DNA of 64,000 bases, from NCBI GenBank assembly GCA_009779975.1, contig WRAY01000001.1:62001-126000 (forward strand), read 5' to 3'. This stretch comes from Bacillota bacterium (lineage in GTDB: Bacteria; Bacillota; Clostridia; Christensenellales; Pumilibacteraceae). The number at the start of each line of letters is the position of its first letter. The first letter of the stretch is position 1. The notes beneath the pieces were generated by a model. The model did no database searches and had not been told where the DNA came from. It saw only the letters and a list, made by a program, of their open reading frames with translations. Of the stretch, positions 17,313-26,010 are shown piece by piece. The position numbers were made by a program, and so were the translations under genes.

Positions 17313-17341
17313 ATTATATACTTTCCATGCGTGGAATGCAA
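17313..17341 (-). promoter_or_regulatory. promoter of the 17277 gene with operator in the spacer
   Basis: The minus strand reads TTGCAT (17341-17336), a 17-base spacer and TATAAT (17318-17313). The spacer holds the perfect dyad TTCCATGCGTGGAA (17323-17336). Confidence 0.75.
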
Positions 17342-17429
17342 GAAAATTCAACTCAATTTTCCTACTCTCTTTTAAATTCAATGACTTATTTTGTCGAATT
17401 AAGTCAATGCCGTCTATAGGTGGAGTTTG

Positions 17430-17458
17430 TTGCAAAATACTTTCCATTCGTGGATAAT
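17430..17458 (+). promoter_or_regulatory. autoregulated promoter of the XRE gene with operator in the spacer
   Basis: TTGCAA (17430-17435), a 17-base spacer and GATAAT (17453-17458) form a promoter. The spacer and -10 box contain TTCCATTCGTGGAT (17442-17455), nearly the same dyad as in the divergent promoter. The ATG at 17465 is six bases beyond the -10 box, where transcription should begin. Confidence 0.7.
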
Positions 17459-17464
17459 AAACTC

Positions 17465-17905
17465 ATGGAAGGATTAACTGCATTTGCTGACAGTTTGAAA
17501 GAATTAATGGCTGATAGAGCATTGAATATGAACCAACTGTCAAAAAATATTGGTTGTGTTATTCAAGCGGTTTCAAATTGGGTTAATGGAAAATATTATC
17601 CTCGTTATTTTATGTTGATAAAAATGTCCGATTATTTTGATTGTTCAATTGACTATATTTTAGGGCTATCGGATAACAAAAAATTTGAATTAAGCAAAAA
17701 ACAATCAAACTTTCATGAGCGATTAGATTTATTGTTAAAACGAAATAAATTAACTAAATATCGTTTAGCAAAACTTTCCGAAATCGGTGATTCTGCAATT
17801 AGTAAATGGATAATTAGCGGTAGAATTCCTGAAACTGCAACGCTAATCGCAATTGCAAAAGCACTCGGTTGCAGCGTTGATTATCTTTTAGGTCGCACAG
17901 AATAA
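17465..17905 (+). CDS. double-HTH XRE family transcriptional regulator
   Basis: The protein of about 146 residues contains two consecutive Cro/C1-type helix-turn-helix domains. Each ends in a similar signature: CSIDYILGLSD in the first and CSVDYLLGRTE in the second. An upstream GTG at 17420 is in frame, but the added 15 residues are encoded by the promoter and operator, so I take ATG 17465. The mRNA would then be leaderless. Operators in its own promoter and in that of the divergent 91-residue gene suggest it represses both. A terminator follows. A second protein of the same design is encoded at 60194-60619. Confidence 0.8.
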   Translation: MEGLTAFADSLKELMADRALNMNQLSKNIGCVIQAVSNWVNGKYYPRYFMLIKMSDYFDCSIDYILGLSDNKKFELSKKQSNFHERLDLLLKRNKLTKYRLAKLSEIGDSAISKWIISGRIPETATLIAIAKALGCSVDYLLGRTE

Positions 17906-17956
17906 AAAACAAAAAAGCAGATTGAAGTTCAAAAACTCATATCTGCTTTTTGTTTT
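17906..17956 (+). terminator. terminator of the XRE gene
   Basis: AAAAAAGCAGAT (17911-17922) and ATCTGCTTTTTGTTTT (17941-17956) form a long AT-rich hairpin ending in T-runs, directly after the stop codon. Confidence 0.75.
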
Positions 17957-18015
17957 AAGACACTGGATGATGTAACTGCCTCGTTTTTTATTAAGTTAAT
18001 AATTTTGCAAAAACA

Positions 18016-18335
18016 TTAACTTGACCATTTCACGAAAGGATTTTTTTGAAGTGTTGCTTGATTAGTTTTGAATTCTTTCATTTCAATCAAATTTCTCTTT
18101 TCTTCAAGGCACTTTAAAATTTCTTGAAGTTCAACTAAAATAATAGATTTGTGTGCTAGAGATATTTTACGCAATTGACTGCAGACTGTGAAAAACCATT
18201 CACTGAAATTATTATTCCGCGACAATCGCCTCTATTAAAAACTCTAACTAAATGAGGAGAAACTTCTTCAACTCCAATAACATTTTTATACCATTTCATT
18301 TCAACTAAATACAAATGAGATTGAGCATGCTACCA
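18016..18335 (-). pseudogene. remnant of an Mrr-like restriction endonuclease domain
   Basis: On the minus strand one frame reads HLYLVEMKWYKNVIGVEEV, then VRVFNRGDCRGIIISVNGFS, and stops. In another frame it continues SLAHKSIILVELQEILKCLE and NQATLQKNPFVKW. Together these resemble the second half of Mrr-type endonuclease domains, where the E-x-K core (VEMKWY) is followed by a strand with GIIISxxGFS. The N-terminal half is absent and at least one frameshift lies near 18165. This is a decayed fragment, not a working gene; the family call is from memory of the motif. Confidence 0.5.
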
Positions 18336-18453
18336 TTTTCAACAGAATAAGTCAATTGTTTTAACAAGATAATTTTAACTATAACTAAACAGTATAATAA
18401 TAGGGAATAAAAAATGAACTCAAACACAGCGATGTGTTCAAGTTCATTCATAT

Positions 18454-18528
18454 TGGTTGCAGGGGGTGGACTCGAACCGCCAACCTTCGGGTTATGAGCC
18501 CGACAAGCTACCATTGCTCTACCCTCCG
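18454..18528 (-). tRNA. initiator tRNA-fMet (CAT anticodon)
   Basis: The 75-base minus-strand gene folds as a tRNA with anticodon loop CTCATAA and encoded CCA. Two initiator hallmarks are present: three G-C pairs in the anticodon stem (TCGGG/CCCGA) and a C1 x A72 mismatch. Two further mismatches are unusual: position 3-70 is G opposite G (acceptor stem CGGAGGG against CCCTGCA), and the T stem is GGCGG against CCACC. It is either a tolerated variant or a decaying copy. Inverted repeats upstream (TTGTCTTTT ... AAAAGACAA and GTTGCTTAAA ... TTTAAGCAAC, 18543-18620) separate it from the next gene. Confidence 0.88.
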
Positions 18529-19077
18529 ACATTTTCGACGCTTTTGTCTTTTGAGTGAAAAAGACAATTTGTCGATAACTTTATTTCTTGTTGCTTAAAT
18601 TAGTTTGCTTTTTAAGCAACGATGGTTATTATAACATTAATTATCGGGGGTGTCAAGGGTTTTTATTAAGGTTTTTTGAGGTTTTTATGATTTTTTTTAT
18701 GAAGGAGAAGCTTAAGAGCGTTGCCGCAAAACCGAAGTAATTCGGTTGTGAGAGTTGAAAGAAATTATTCTCTCATCTTCCATTGCCGGATTGCTTCGAT
18801 TTTGCGGTATAACTTTCTATTTCTCATAACTTAGTTGCTCCGCAAAATCTCGTAATGACTAAAAAGGAGAAACTCCCCTATCAAATATATTCGCCATAAT
18901 AAAAGTGCCGCAGACACCTATGCAAAACCTCACAATAGGCTTGTGTTAAAATTGCTAATATTTCAATTTACATCTGCGGCTAAAAACTTCACATCGTTCA
19001 GAATGACACTGCTAATTTAATTTTTTTGTCATTCCGAACGATGTGAAGTTTTTAGCGAAAGCGTTTTTATCATCCCA
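18529..19077. repeat. intergenic region with nested inverted repeats
   Basis: No gene is seen in this stretch. It holds small hairpins near the tRNA (18543-18620) and an imperfect long palindrome of about 85 bases with ends GCCGCAAAACCGAAGTAATT and GCTTCGATTTTGCGGT (about 18722-18808). Next is a pair GCCGCAGA/TCTGCGGC (about 18906 and 18972). Last is a 30-base inverted repeat with one mismatch whose arms contain AAAACTTCACATCGTTC and GAACGATGTGAAGTTTT (about 18978-19056). The last repeat lies 20 bases after the dnaE stop codon and may end its transcript, though no T-run follows directly. Confidence 0.65.
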
Positions 19078-22000
19078 CTAATTACTAACCACTTGGATAT
19101 TTTCTTCGCCTATTGCACCATAGAGTTCGGAGAGACAATGTTCGGATAGATCGGTTTTTATGTGGCGGAGCGGATAGAGTTTGCCATCGTCAGTGTTTTT
19201 GATAAAAGCATCGTCATTGCCTGCATAGAAATTTAGTATTTCCTGCAACTCATCAAGAAGTCCGCTGTTTTTTAAGGACATGGTGAAACATACTTTTTTG
19301 GGAGGAGTCTTTTGCGATTGAGATGTGGCACCTGTATCAAAGATGATTTTGTCAATCCATAGTGAAAATCCATCGTTATCTTCTCTTGCTCCGCCTTCGA
19401 TTGTTACTATTTTGTGTTCGGCTTCTTTCGCTGATTTTATTGCTGAGCCTCCGACAAATGCTTCTATTGAGCCATGCAAGTCTTCAATAGTGACAATTGC
19501 GAATTCTTTTCCTGCTTTTGAAACTCTTATTTGAACGCTTGTTATCATGCCGCCCATTTTAACTCTTGCACCGTCTTGAAGTTTTTGTTCTTCGCTGTTA
19601 AATTCACTGTTTGAAAATGAGGCAGTGTTTATTGAAAAAGTGTCCAAAAAATCTTCATATTCTTCTAAAGGATGTGATGAAATATAAACTCCTGTGAATT
19701 CTTTTTCACGGGAAAGTTTTTCTTTTTGTGATAACTCTTCAACATCAACGAACTTGTAATCATTTCCTTTCATTTGAATGCCCATGTCGAAAAATGAAAA
19801 TTGTCCCGCATCTTTTGCTGATTTTTCTTTTGAAGCACGGTCGACAATTGCAGGAAAATTTTTTAAAAGAGTTGCTCGGGTCTTTTTTGTGCTGTCAAAT
19901 GTTCCGCTGTAGATTAAGCCTTCTACTACTTTTTTGTTAAGTGTTGCACTTGTTACTCTGTCGGCAAAGTCGATGAATGACTTGAAGTGTCCGTTGTTTT
20001 CTCTTTCCTTGATGATTTCTTGAACTGCTTTTTCGCCGATGTTTTTTATGCCTGCAAGCCCCATGACTACGCCATCGCCGTCTGAATGAACTGAAAAGCC
20101 TTCCAAAGACAAATTGATATCAGGCGGATAAAGTTTGAAGCCTTTTTGTTTGATATAAGTCAAATAATTTTGAATCTCGTCAATATTTGATATGCGGTTG
20201 TTCAAAACCGCACAAATGAATTCTAACGGGTAATGATATTTTAAATAGGCCGTTTGGTATGCCAAATAAGCATATGCTGCCGCATGTGATTTGTTGAAAG
20301 CATAGGACGAGAAAGCGGCTATATCATCAAAGAGTTTGTTAGCAATTTTTTCCTCCACACCGGAAGCAATACAACCGGGGATTTTCTTTCCTTTGTAGTC
20401 ACCGCCATGTAAAAAAACTTCTCTTTCTTTTATCATGGCACTTTCTTTTTTCTTTGACATTATTCGCCGCAGTTCATCTGCTCGTGCTAAAGAATATCCG
20501 GCGAGAGTTTGCACTATTTGCATGACTTGTTCTTGATAGACGCAAACACCATAGGTCACGCCCAAAATACTTTCCAGTTTCGGATGATCATAAGCCACTC
20601 CTTCGGGGCGTTTTTTGTTTTTGACATAGAGAGGAATTTTATCCATCGGACCGGGGCGATAGAGAGCAACCCCTGCGATAATGTCTTCAAGGCTTGTTGG
20701 TTTTAAGTCTTTCATGAATCGTTTCATGCCTTCAGATTCAAACTGAAAAATAGCGTGAGTGTCACCTTCTCCAAACATTTCAAAGACTTTGAAATCATCA
20801 TAATCCATGTTGTAGAAATCAATTTCAATTCCATGATTTTTTTTGACCATGTCTATTGCCTGTTTAATGTCGGTTAAAGTCCTCAATCCAAGAAAGTCCA
20901 TTTTGAGCAATCCTAATTCAAGGCACTCGTTCATGTCAAATTGGGTTGTGATGATGTTGTCTGTTGTTTTTGCGAGCGGAATATGCTCATGAACTTCATC
21001 TGAGCAGATAATAACTCCTGCTGCGTGAATGCCTGTTTGACGAGGAAGCCCTTCGACTTTCATTGCCATGTCAAGCAACTCTTTTAAACTCTCATCACTC
21101 TCATACATTTCCTTCAGTTCTTGAATAATTTGACTTCTCTCATCTGTTAGTCCCAAAATATCCCTTAGTTTTAGTTTTCCCATCATGAAAGGAACTAGTT
21201 TGGATATTTTGTCAACCTCGGAGTATGGCTTGCCAACGACCCTACCGACATCTTTTATTGCAGCCTTTGGCGCGAGTGTTCCGAAAGTTACTATTTGGCA
21301 AACATTGTGTGAGCCGTATTTTTTCACGACATACTCAATGACTTCATCACGACGGCGAACACAAAAGTCAATATCAAAGTCCGGGGCGGAAACCCTGTCG
21401 GGATTTAGAAATCTTTCAAACAGCAAACCGTATTTAAGCGGATCAACTTTTGTTATTCCAAGAGCATAGGCAATAATACTTCCAACACCGCTGCCTCGTC
21501 CGGGTCCTACTGAAATGTCATTATCATATGCAAACTGCACAAAGTCATTGACGACGAGGTAGTAGTCATTAAAGCCCATGTTGTCAACAACTTTTAACTC
21601 ATAGTCGGCTCGGTCTTTTATTTCTTTTGTCAGAGATTTATATTTTTTTTCCAGTCCTTCATATGTTAGTTTTTTGAGATAGTCTTTGGTTGAAGAGTTG
21701 TCAGAGGTTGTAAAAGTTGGGTAGAGCGATTGCTCAGTAAAAAAATATGGTTCGCATTTAGAAGCAATTTCTAAAGTGTTTGAAAGAGCCTCAGGAATAT
21801 GTGAGAATAACTCTTCCATTTGAGAGCGGTCTTTTAAATAAAATTCGTCCGTTGGAAAATAGTCATCTCTTCCTCGCTGCTCGCCGTCCATTCCGCTCGT
21901 CTGCTTTCCCTCAAATGCATCAAGTGTTTCTCGAAAAGAAATACACTGCAAAACTTTTTGCATTTTCGAGTCACTTCTTTTCAAATAGTGGACATCGTTT

Positions 22001-22683
22001 GTTGCAACTAGTTTTATGTTTTTCTTTTTGGCAAGCGATATTAAAAGCGGATTGACTTGTTTTTGTTCGAGTATGCCATGGTCTTGCAACTCAATGTAAA
22101 AATCTTCTTTATAGAGATTTTTTAATTCGTCCGCAACAGTTTCACCTCTTTCTATTTCGCCGTTAAGCAATGCTCTTGCAACAGGACCGGCAAGACAGCC
22201 GGAAAGACAAATCAGACCTTCGGAATACTTCTTTAGCAGTTCCATGTCAACTCGCGGCTTATAGTAAAAACCTTCAATATAGCCGAATGAGCAAAGTTTG
22301 ATAAGATTTTTGTAGCCTGTTTCGTTTTTAGCCAAAAGAACCAGATGCTCTAGTTTTGGAGCACGCCCTCCAATACTTTCTTTCTTGTGGCGGTCAGGAC
22401 AAACATAGACTTCACAGCCAATAATAGGCTTCACCCGAAATGGCCGCCTTTCCTTCATGAATTGAAAAAAATCCGCATCTTTATCAGTATGTCTCACTGC
22501 TTGTTTGACAAACTCATAGATGCCATACATACTTCCATGGTCAGTTATCGCAAGCGCTGAAATTCCTTTTTCATAGGCTTCGGAATATATTTTATCCGTC
22601 CTTGCCGCACCGTCCAAAAATGAATATTCAGTATGAATATGCAAGTGAGCGAATTGTGTTGAATTGTTTGTTGGATTTGTCAT
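19078..22683 (-). CDS. dnaE: DNA polymerase III alpha subunit
   Basis: The 1201-residue replicative or lesion-tolerant polymerase is of DnaE type. It has an N-terminal PHP domain (HLHIHTEYSFLDGA, ITDHGSMYG), the active-site motifs GPGRGSGVGS and PDFDIDFC near residues 405-435, and a later helix-hairpin and OB-fold (GGMITSVQIRVSKAGKEFAI) near residue 1040. AAAAGGAATAAC precedes ATG 22683. Compared with usual DnaE, two extra stretches are present: about 20 residues near 65-85 (including HTDKDADFFQFMKERRPFR) and about 15 near 262-277 (GKQTSGMDGEQRGRDD). Both are before the palm and unlikely to hit the active site. Their origin is unclear. Confidence 0.95.
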   Translation of the reverse strand: MTNPTNNSTQFAHLHIHTEYSFLDGAARTDKIYSEAYEKGISALAITDHGSMYGIYEFVKQAVRHTDKDADFFQFMKERRPFRVKPIIGCEVYVCPDRHKKESIGGRAPKLEHLVLLAKNETGYKNLIKLCSFGYIEGFYYKPRVDMELLKKYSEGLICLSGCLAGPVARALLNGEIERGETVADELKNLYKEDFYIELQDHGILEQKQVNPLLISLAKKKNIKLVATNDVHYLKRSDSKMQKVLQCISFRETLDAFEGKQTSGMDGEQRGRDDYFPTDEFYLKDRSQMEELFSHIPEALSNTLEIASKCEPYFFTEQSLYPTFTTSDNSSTKDYLKKLTYEGLEKKYKSLTKEIKDRADYELKVVDNMGFNDYYLVVNDFVQFAYDNDISVGPGRGSGVGSIIAYALGITKVDPLKYGLLFERFLNPDRVSAPDFDIDFCVRRRDEVIEYVVKKYGSHNVCQIVTFGTLAPKAAIKDVGRVVGKPYSEVDKISKLVPFMMGKLKLRDILGLTDERSQIIQELKEMYESDESLKELLDMAMKVEGLPRQTGIHAAGVIICSDEVHEHIPLAKTTDNIITTQFDMNECLELGLLKMDFLGLRTLTDIKQAIDMVKKNHGIEIDFYNMDYDDFKVFEMFGEGDTHAIFQFESEGMKRFMKDLKPTSLEDIIAGVALYRPGPMDKIPLYVKNKKRPEGVAYDHPKLESILGVTYGVCVYQEQVMQIVQTLAGYSLARADELRRIMSKKKESAMIKEREVFLHGGDYKGKKIPGCIASGVEEKIANKLFDDIAAFSSYAFNKSHAAAYAYLAYQTAYLKYHYPLEFICAVLNNRISNIDEIQNYLTYIKQKGFKLYPPDINLSLEGFSVHSDGDGVVMGLAGIKNIGEKAVQEIIKERENNGHFKSFIDFADRVTSATLNKKVVEGLIYSGTFDSTKKTRATLLKNFPAIVDRASKEKSAKDAGQFSFFDMGIQMKGNDYKFVDVEELSQKEKLSREKEFTGVYISSHPLEEYEDFLDTFSINTASFSNSEFNSEEQKLQDGARVKMGGMITSVQIRVSKAGKEFAIVTIEDLHGSIEAFVGGSAIKSAKEAEHKIVTIEGGAREDNDGFSLWIDKIIFDTGATSQSQKTPPKKVCFTMSLKNSGLLDELQEILNFYAGNDDAFIKNTDDGKLYPLRHIKTDLSEHCLSELYGAIGEENIQVVSN

Positions 22684-22978
22684 ATGTTATTCCTTTTATT
22701 ATAAGGTGCGGACGACAGTATGCCGTCCCTACGAATTTTTATTGTTAATTTTTTCTGATTCGTATTGCTTACTCATACATTGGCATGTCGTCTGTAAAAT
22801 TGCAAGGGTGAGCAGCGCAAGCCAGAATGAGCGTTTTTAATTAGATGTATTTGTAAGGTACCTCTCCTACAGTTTTTTCAATATCCCTGCCAATCGACTT
22901 ACAAAATCATTGTAGGGGTGGCACTCTGCCGCCCGCACCTTCAATAATACTGCATTCTTTGCAGTTTGTCCACAGATT
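22684..22978. repeat. repeat-filled spacer between dnaE and ispE
   Basis: No gene is seen. The palindromic copy AGGTGCGGACGACAGTATGC (22703-22722, continuing to 22735) and an inverted relative (22908-22940, containing TTGTAGGGGTGGCACTCTGC) bracket the region. A third element, TGCAAGGGTGAGCAGCGCAA (22801-22820), resembles the GTAGGGGTAAGCAACGCGAA copies near 50115. The 13-mer GTGGCACTCTGCC in the second copy recurs inside ispE. Confidence 0.75.
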
Positions 22979-23866
22979 TTACAGCGTTATACAAACTGCT
23001 GTCCAGAGTCCTGTTTTTTTGATTTCAACTTCGGCTTGCCTTGCGAGATATTGTGTTTTAAATATGCCGACACAGCATGAGCCTGAGCCTGTCATGAATG
23101 ATATGAGCGCACCGTATTTCTTGAGAATGGCAAGATGGTCGGCAATTTCCGGAACGAGTGATATTGCAGGAGCGGTTAGGTCGTTTGTAAGAGAATGTAT
23201 GAGTAGAGGGATATTGTTTTCTTGTATGGCTGAAATTAATGAGGCGTATGACGAATGAGACGAATTATCGTCGGGATTATTTTCTGAGTGGCAGAGTGCC
23301 ACACTTGCAATCTCATTGACGCCTAACCGCTCAAAGCATTCTCTCGTGCTGACTCCCTTTTTGCCTTTAACTAAAAGTAAGTTTAGCGGCAAGTTACTGT
23401 TTATTTTTTCGACTATTTCGCCTGTTCTTTGAACTCTTTTGTAACCAGTTGTTAACATTGACGGAACATCACTGCCTATTTTTTTGGCGATTTTAAATAT
23501 GTCTATTCCATATGATAATAAGTTGAATTGTTTTTCCAGAGCACTAAGAACTGTTGCTGCGTTGCCGCTGCCTCCGCCAAGACCTGCCTCTGTTGGAATA
23601 TTTTTTTGAATGAAAATATTTGCACCGAATTTAAACTGTTCTTGCACAAGTTGACATGCTTTTAAAACAGTGTTGTTTTTTTCATCAATTGATCTTTCAC
23701 TAAATGTAATATTTATTTCATCGCTATCATTAAAAGAAATTTTTATCTCATCGCATAAACTAATAGTTGCATTGACCATGTCTAACTCATGCATATTATC
23801 TCGTTTATCAACAACATGCAAAGATAGATTAATTTTAGCATAAGAAGGAAGAACGAATTCTTTCAT
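22979..23866 (-). CDS. ispE: 4-diphosphocytidyl-2-C-methyl-D-erythritol kinase
   Basis: The 295-residue GHMP kinase acts in the non-mevalonate isoprenoid pathway. It begins MKEFVLPSYAKINLSLHV, has the ATP-binding motif TEAGLGGGSGNAATVL near residue 92 and the late motif SFMTGSGSCCVGIF. I chose ATG 23866 over an in-frame ATG 16 codons upstream, because homologues start here and a TATAAT box lies only 6 bases upstream, so the message should be leaderless. About 18 residues near 192-212 (around IASVALCHSENN) seem extra, and their DNA contains the 13-mer GTGGCACTCTGCC of the neighbouring intergenic repeat. The order ispE, SipL-like, veg is common in Clostridia. Confidence 0.93.
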   Translation of the reverse strand: MKEFVLPSYAKINLSLHVVDKRDNMHELDMVNATISLCDEIKISFNDSDEINITFSERSIDEKNNTVLKACQLVQEQFKFGANIFIQKNIPTEAGLGGGSGNAATVLSALEKQFNLLSYGIDIFKIAKKIGSDVPSMLTTGYKRVQRTGEIVEKINSNLPLNLLLVKGKKGVSTRECFERLGVNEIASVALCHSENNPDDNSSHSSYASLISAIQENNIPLLIHSLTNDLTAPAISLVPEIADHLAILKKYGALISFMTGSGSCCVGIFKTQYLARQAEVEIKKTGLWTAVCITL

Positions 23867-23872
23867 GGTTAC

Positions 23873-23901
23873 ATTATAGCAAAAAACCAGCACCTTTGCA
23901 A
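23873..23901 (-). promoter_or_regulatory. leaderless promoter of ispE
   Basis: The minus strand reads TTGCAA (23901-23896), 17 bases, TATAAT (23878-23873), then six bases and the ATG at 23866. No Shine-Dalgarno site fits between. Confidence 0.7.
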
Positions 23902-23920
23902 GCACTGGCAACAAAAAGTT

Positions 23921-24002
23921 AAAAATGAAATGTGAAAAGTATTATTAAAATTAATTTAAAATAACTCGACTTTACTTTTCACATTTCACTTTTCACATTT
24001 TT
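23921..24002. repeat. inverted repeat built of GTGAAAAGT-type words
   Basis: AAAAATGAAATGTGAAAAGT (23921-23940) and, inverted, ACTTTTCACATTTCACTTTT (from 23974) flank about 33 AT-rich bases between the SipL-like gene and ispE. A second copy of this family lies at 31010-31101. Confidence 0.75.
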
Positions 24003-24004
24003 AT

Positions 24005-25519
24005 TTATTTCAAATGTCTATACGCTATCACCCTTTCCCCGCCATTCAACGGCAGTGTTAATTTTGGATTTTGGGTCAAGACTAGTTCAGGGGTTGTTCC
24101 CAGAGATTTTGCAACTTCCCAAAGAGTTTCGCCCGCTCTTGCAATGTGGATTGAAAAAGCACTTGACGGTATTACTCGCTCTGCTCCAAGTTTTAAATTA
24201 GTGATGACGCTTCTTGTTTCCTTTTCAATGATTTCAACTTCGATTTCAATGTCTGCTTTAATGTCAATTTCGTTTCCGCGGCGAATTTTTGTTTGAATGC
24301 CTACAACATGACCCCGCACCATTATTTCGTTTGTCTCAACAACTTGTGTGTTTGATGAAAATGAAAATGGCAACTCAACTGAAACTGAATTTTTAGTGTT
24401 GCTGTCTTGTGAAAAATAGACAACATTACAACTAACCAAGCCTTCAAAGTCAATTCTGTTTGTGCTGATTCGTGTTGCAGTGATGTTGAGCGTTTGTCCG
24501 CTGACTGCACAAATTGTGTCGGCGAGTGCTGAATTTTTGTCCAGCGTTACTTGTCCGTCAATTCGGTCTGTGATGACTGTTCTTGATTTTAAACTCCTTA
24601 GTTCAATCGTTCTTTGCTCAGTCACCAACTCATGAGAAACACTGAAAACATCGCTAACATGAGAAAGTGATTGTTCCTCAAATGCTTTGATAAGGGCACA
24701 CACTTCAAACTCCATAAGAAGCGCACTTTTTTCACCGTCACTCTCAAGCGAAAATCTGCTTTCTTTTATGGAGAGGTTTGCGAGCATTCTGGCGTTGTCG
24801 CTTGCACCGATTGCCCCTGCTTCGTGAGTGAAGTTGGTAATGTGGGTTTTTTGGCTGATTTGACCTTCCTCGTCCTCAAAGAAAATGTCGCTGACAATTT
24901 TCCCTTCAATAATGCACGAGTCTGTTTGACTTCTTACATTTAAAAGAATGATTTTTGACTCGTGTGCCAGAGCAAAAACGCTTCCTTCAATTGCGAGATT
25001 GTCAGAAATAGTAAACTCTTCTTTCGTCTCGGCACAAAGGCGAGAAAAATTGAATTTGTCTTCATGGGTGTAGACACCTTCTCCGCCATGCGTCAAAATG
25101 TCGATACTTTGGCGTTGAACAGCATCAAGATTGACTAAAACGACCGAGGCCAGTTTTATTTCCCCAACATCCACACTAACTATGTCCGTGTCAATGATAC
25201 TCGCATTAAAAAGCGGCAAAGTGTCGGCTGATATTCCTTCACTCGTCACTTTGTCCGAAAAATCTGCATTGTAGTCAAGTGCATGGTTTTTCCCTTCGCT
25301 GCAAGCATAGATTACTTTGAAGTTTACCCGTCCGCTATAGCGAGCCTCGTGAGAAAATATCTCACTTGGTGAGACTGAGCAAAATGATGAAACTGAAAGC
25401 ACTCTTGAAATAGAAGTGCCGCCTAGGGGTTTTAATCTTGCTTCAACGATTGCTTGAGATGAAGATATCCTCATCAAGTTATCTGTTCTTGTTGCTTCAA
25501 AAGTTGGTTCAAATGACAT
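24005..25519 (-). CDS. SPOCS/LysM spore protein, SipL-like
   Basis: The 504-residue protein has two or three SPOCS (DUF3794) segments, for example ARYSGRVNFKVIYACSEGK near 62-80, and a C-terminal LysM domain (IHIARAGETLWEVAKSLGTT) from about residue 453. This is the layout of SipL, which in Clostridioides difficile binds SpoIVA during coat assembly; it is an alternative to SpoVID of Bacillus. GAAAGGAG precedes ATG 25519. Its place between ispE and veg fits the clostridial arrangement. I use the family name because the exact orthology cannot be checked here. Confidence 0.85.
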   Translation of the reverse strand: MSFEPTFEATRTDNLMRISSSQAIVEARLKPLGGTSISRVLSVSSFCSVSPSEIFSHEARYSGRVNFKVIYACSEGKNHALDYNADFSDKVTSEGISADTLPLFNASIIDTDIVSVDVGEIKLASVVLVNLDAVQRQSIDILTHGGEGVYTHEDKFNFSRLCAETKEEFTISDNLAIEGSVFALAHESKIILLNVRSQTDSCIIEGKIVSDIFFEDEEGQISQKTHITNFTHEAGAIGASDNARMLANLSIKESRFSLESDGEKSALLMEFEVCALIKAFEEQSLSHVSDVFSVSHELVTEQRTIELRSLKSRTVITDRIDGQVTLDKNSALADTICAVSGQTLNITATRISTNRIDFEGLVSCNVVYFSQDSNTKNSVSVELPFSFSSNTQVVETNEIMVRGHVVGIQTKIRRGNEIDIKADIEIEVEIIEKETRSVITNLKLGAERVIPSSAFSIHIARAGETLWEVAKSLGTTPELVLTQNPKLTLPLNGGERVIAYRHLK

Positions 25520-25561
25520 AGTAGTTTTTACTCCTTTCTATCCTATGGTTACTCTGTATTC

Positions 25562-25728
25562 TTGTCCATAGTGCATAACACTATATTGTATAGTTAAAGT
25601 TGGACAAATATGACAACTTTTTTAAAACGCATATAACATATTGCATAAATGCATAACGATTGTTGGAATTAATTTAACTAAACTCCATTCTTCATCATGC
25701 GTTATACAATATGCATTATGCGTTGTTT
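25562..25728. repeat. inverted repeats of GCATAACGATTGTT type before veg
   Basis: TTGTCCA and TGGACAA (25562 and 25600) bracket GTGCATAACACTATATTG. Then arms containing ATTGCATAAATGCATAACGA (25640-25659) and ATGCGTTATACAATATGC (25696-25713, continuing to 25728) form an imperfect inverted repeat. The family recurs at 28493-28570, 29030-29116 and near 33755-33790, always between genes. Confidence 0.75.
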
Positions 25729-25768
25729 TATATGTTTAAAAACTGAAAAATGTGTCAATAATTTATTA

Positions 25769-26008
25769 ATGCGAAAGTCCGGTATTTCAATTGATGAAGT
25801 TAAAGAAAAAGTTGCCGCACTCAAAGGAGTGAAACTTAAAGTTGCTGTCAATCATGGCAGGAAAAGAATAGTTAAATATGAGGGGGAAATTTCCGCGACA
25901 TATCCAAGTGTTTTCACAATGAAAATTGATGATAATAAAAATGTGAAAAATTTGACCTTTTCATATTCAGATGTTATTTGCGGAGATATAAAATTTAGTT
26001 ACGCATAA
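25769..26008 (+). CDS. veg: Veg family protein
   Basis: The product of about 79 residues aligns by eye with Veg: ISIDEVKEKVAALKGVKLKV, then NHGRKRIVKYEGEISATYPS and a YSDVICGDIKFSY end. Veg is a small conserved cytoplasmic protein of Bacillota linked to biofilm gene control in Bacillus subtilis. An ATG at 25697 is in frame, but the additional 24 residues are encoded by an intergenic repeat, so I prefer ATG 25769. No Shine-Dalgarno site is seen; AATAAT lies six bases upstream, hinting at a leaderless start, though the -35 is poor. Confidence 0.82.
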   Translation: MRKSGISIDEVKEKVAALKGVKLKVAVNHGRKRIVKYEGEISATYPSVFTMKIDDNKNVKNLTFSYSDVICGDIKFSYA

Positions 26009-26010
26009 AT

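Noticed and set aside
25697-25768. Upstream start for veg adding 24 residues
   Set aside because: The added residues are encoded by an intergenic repeat and do not occur in Veg proteins.
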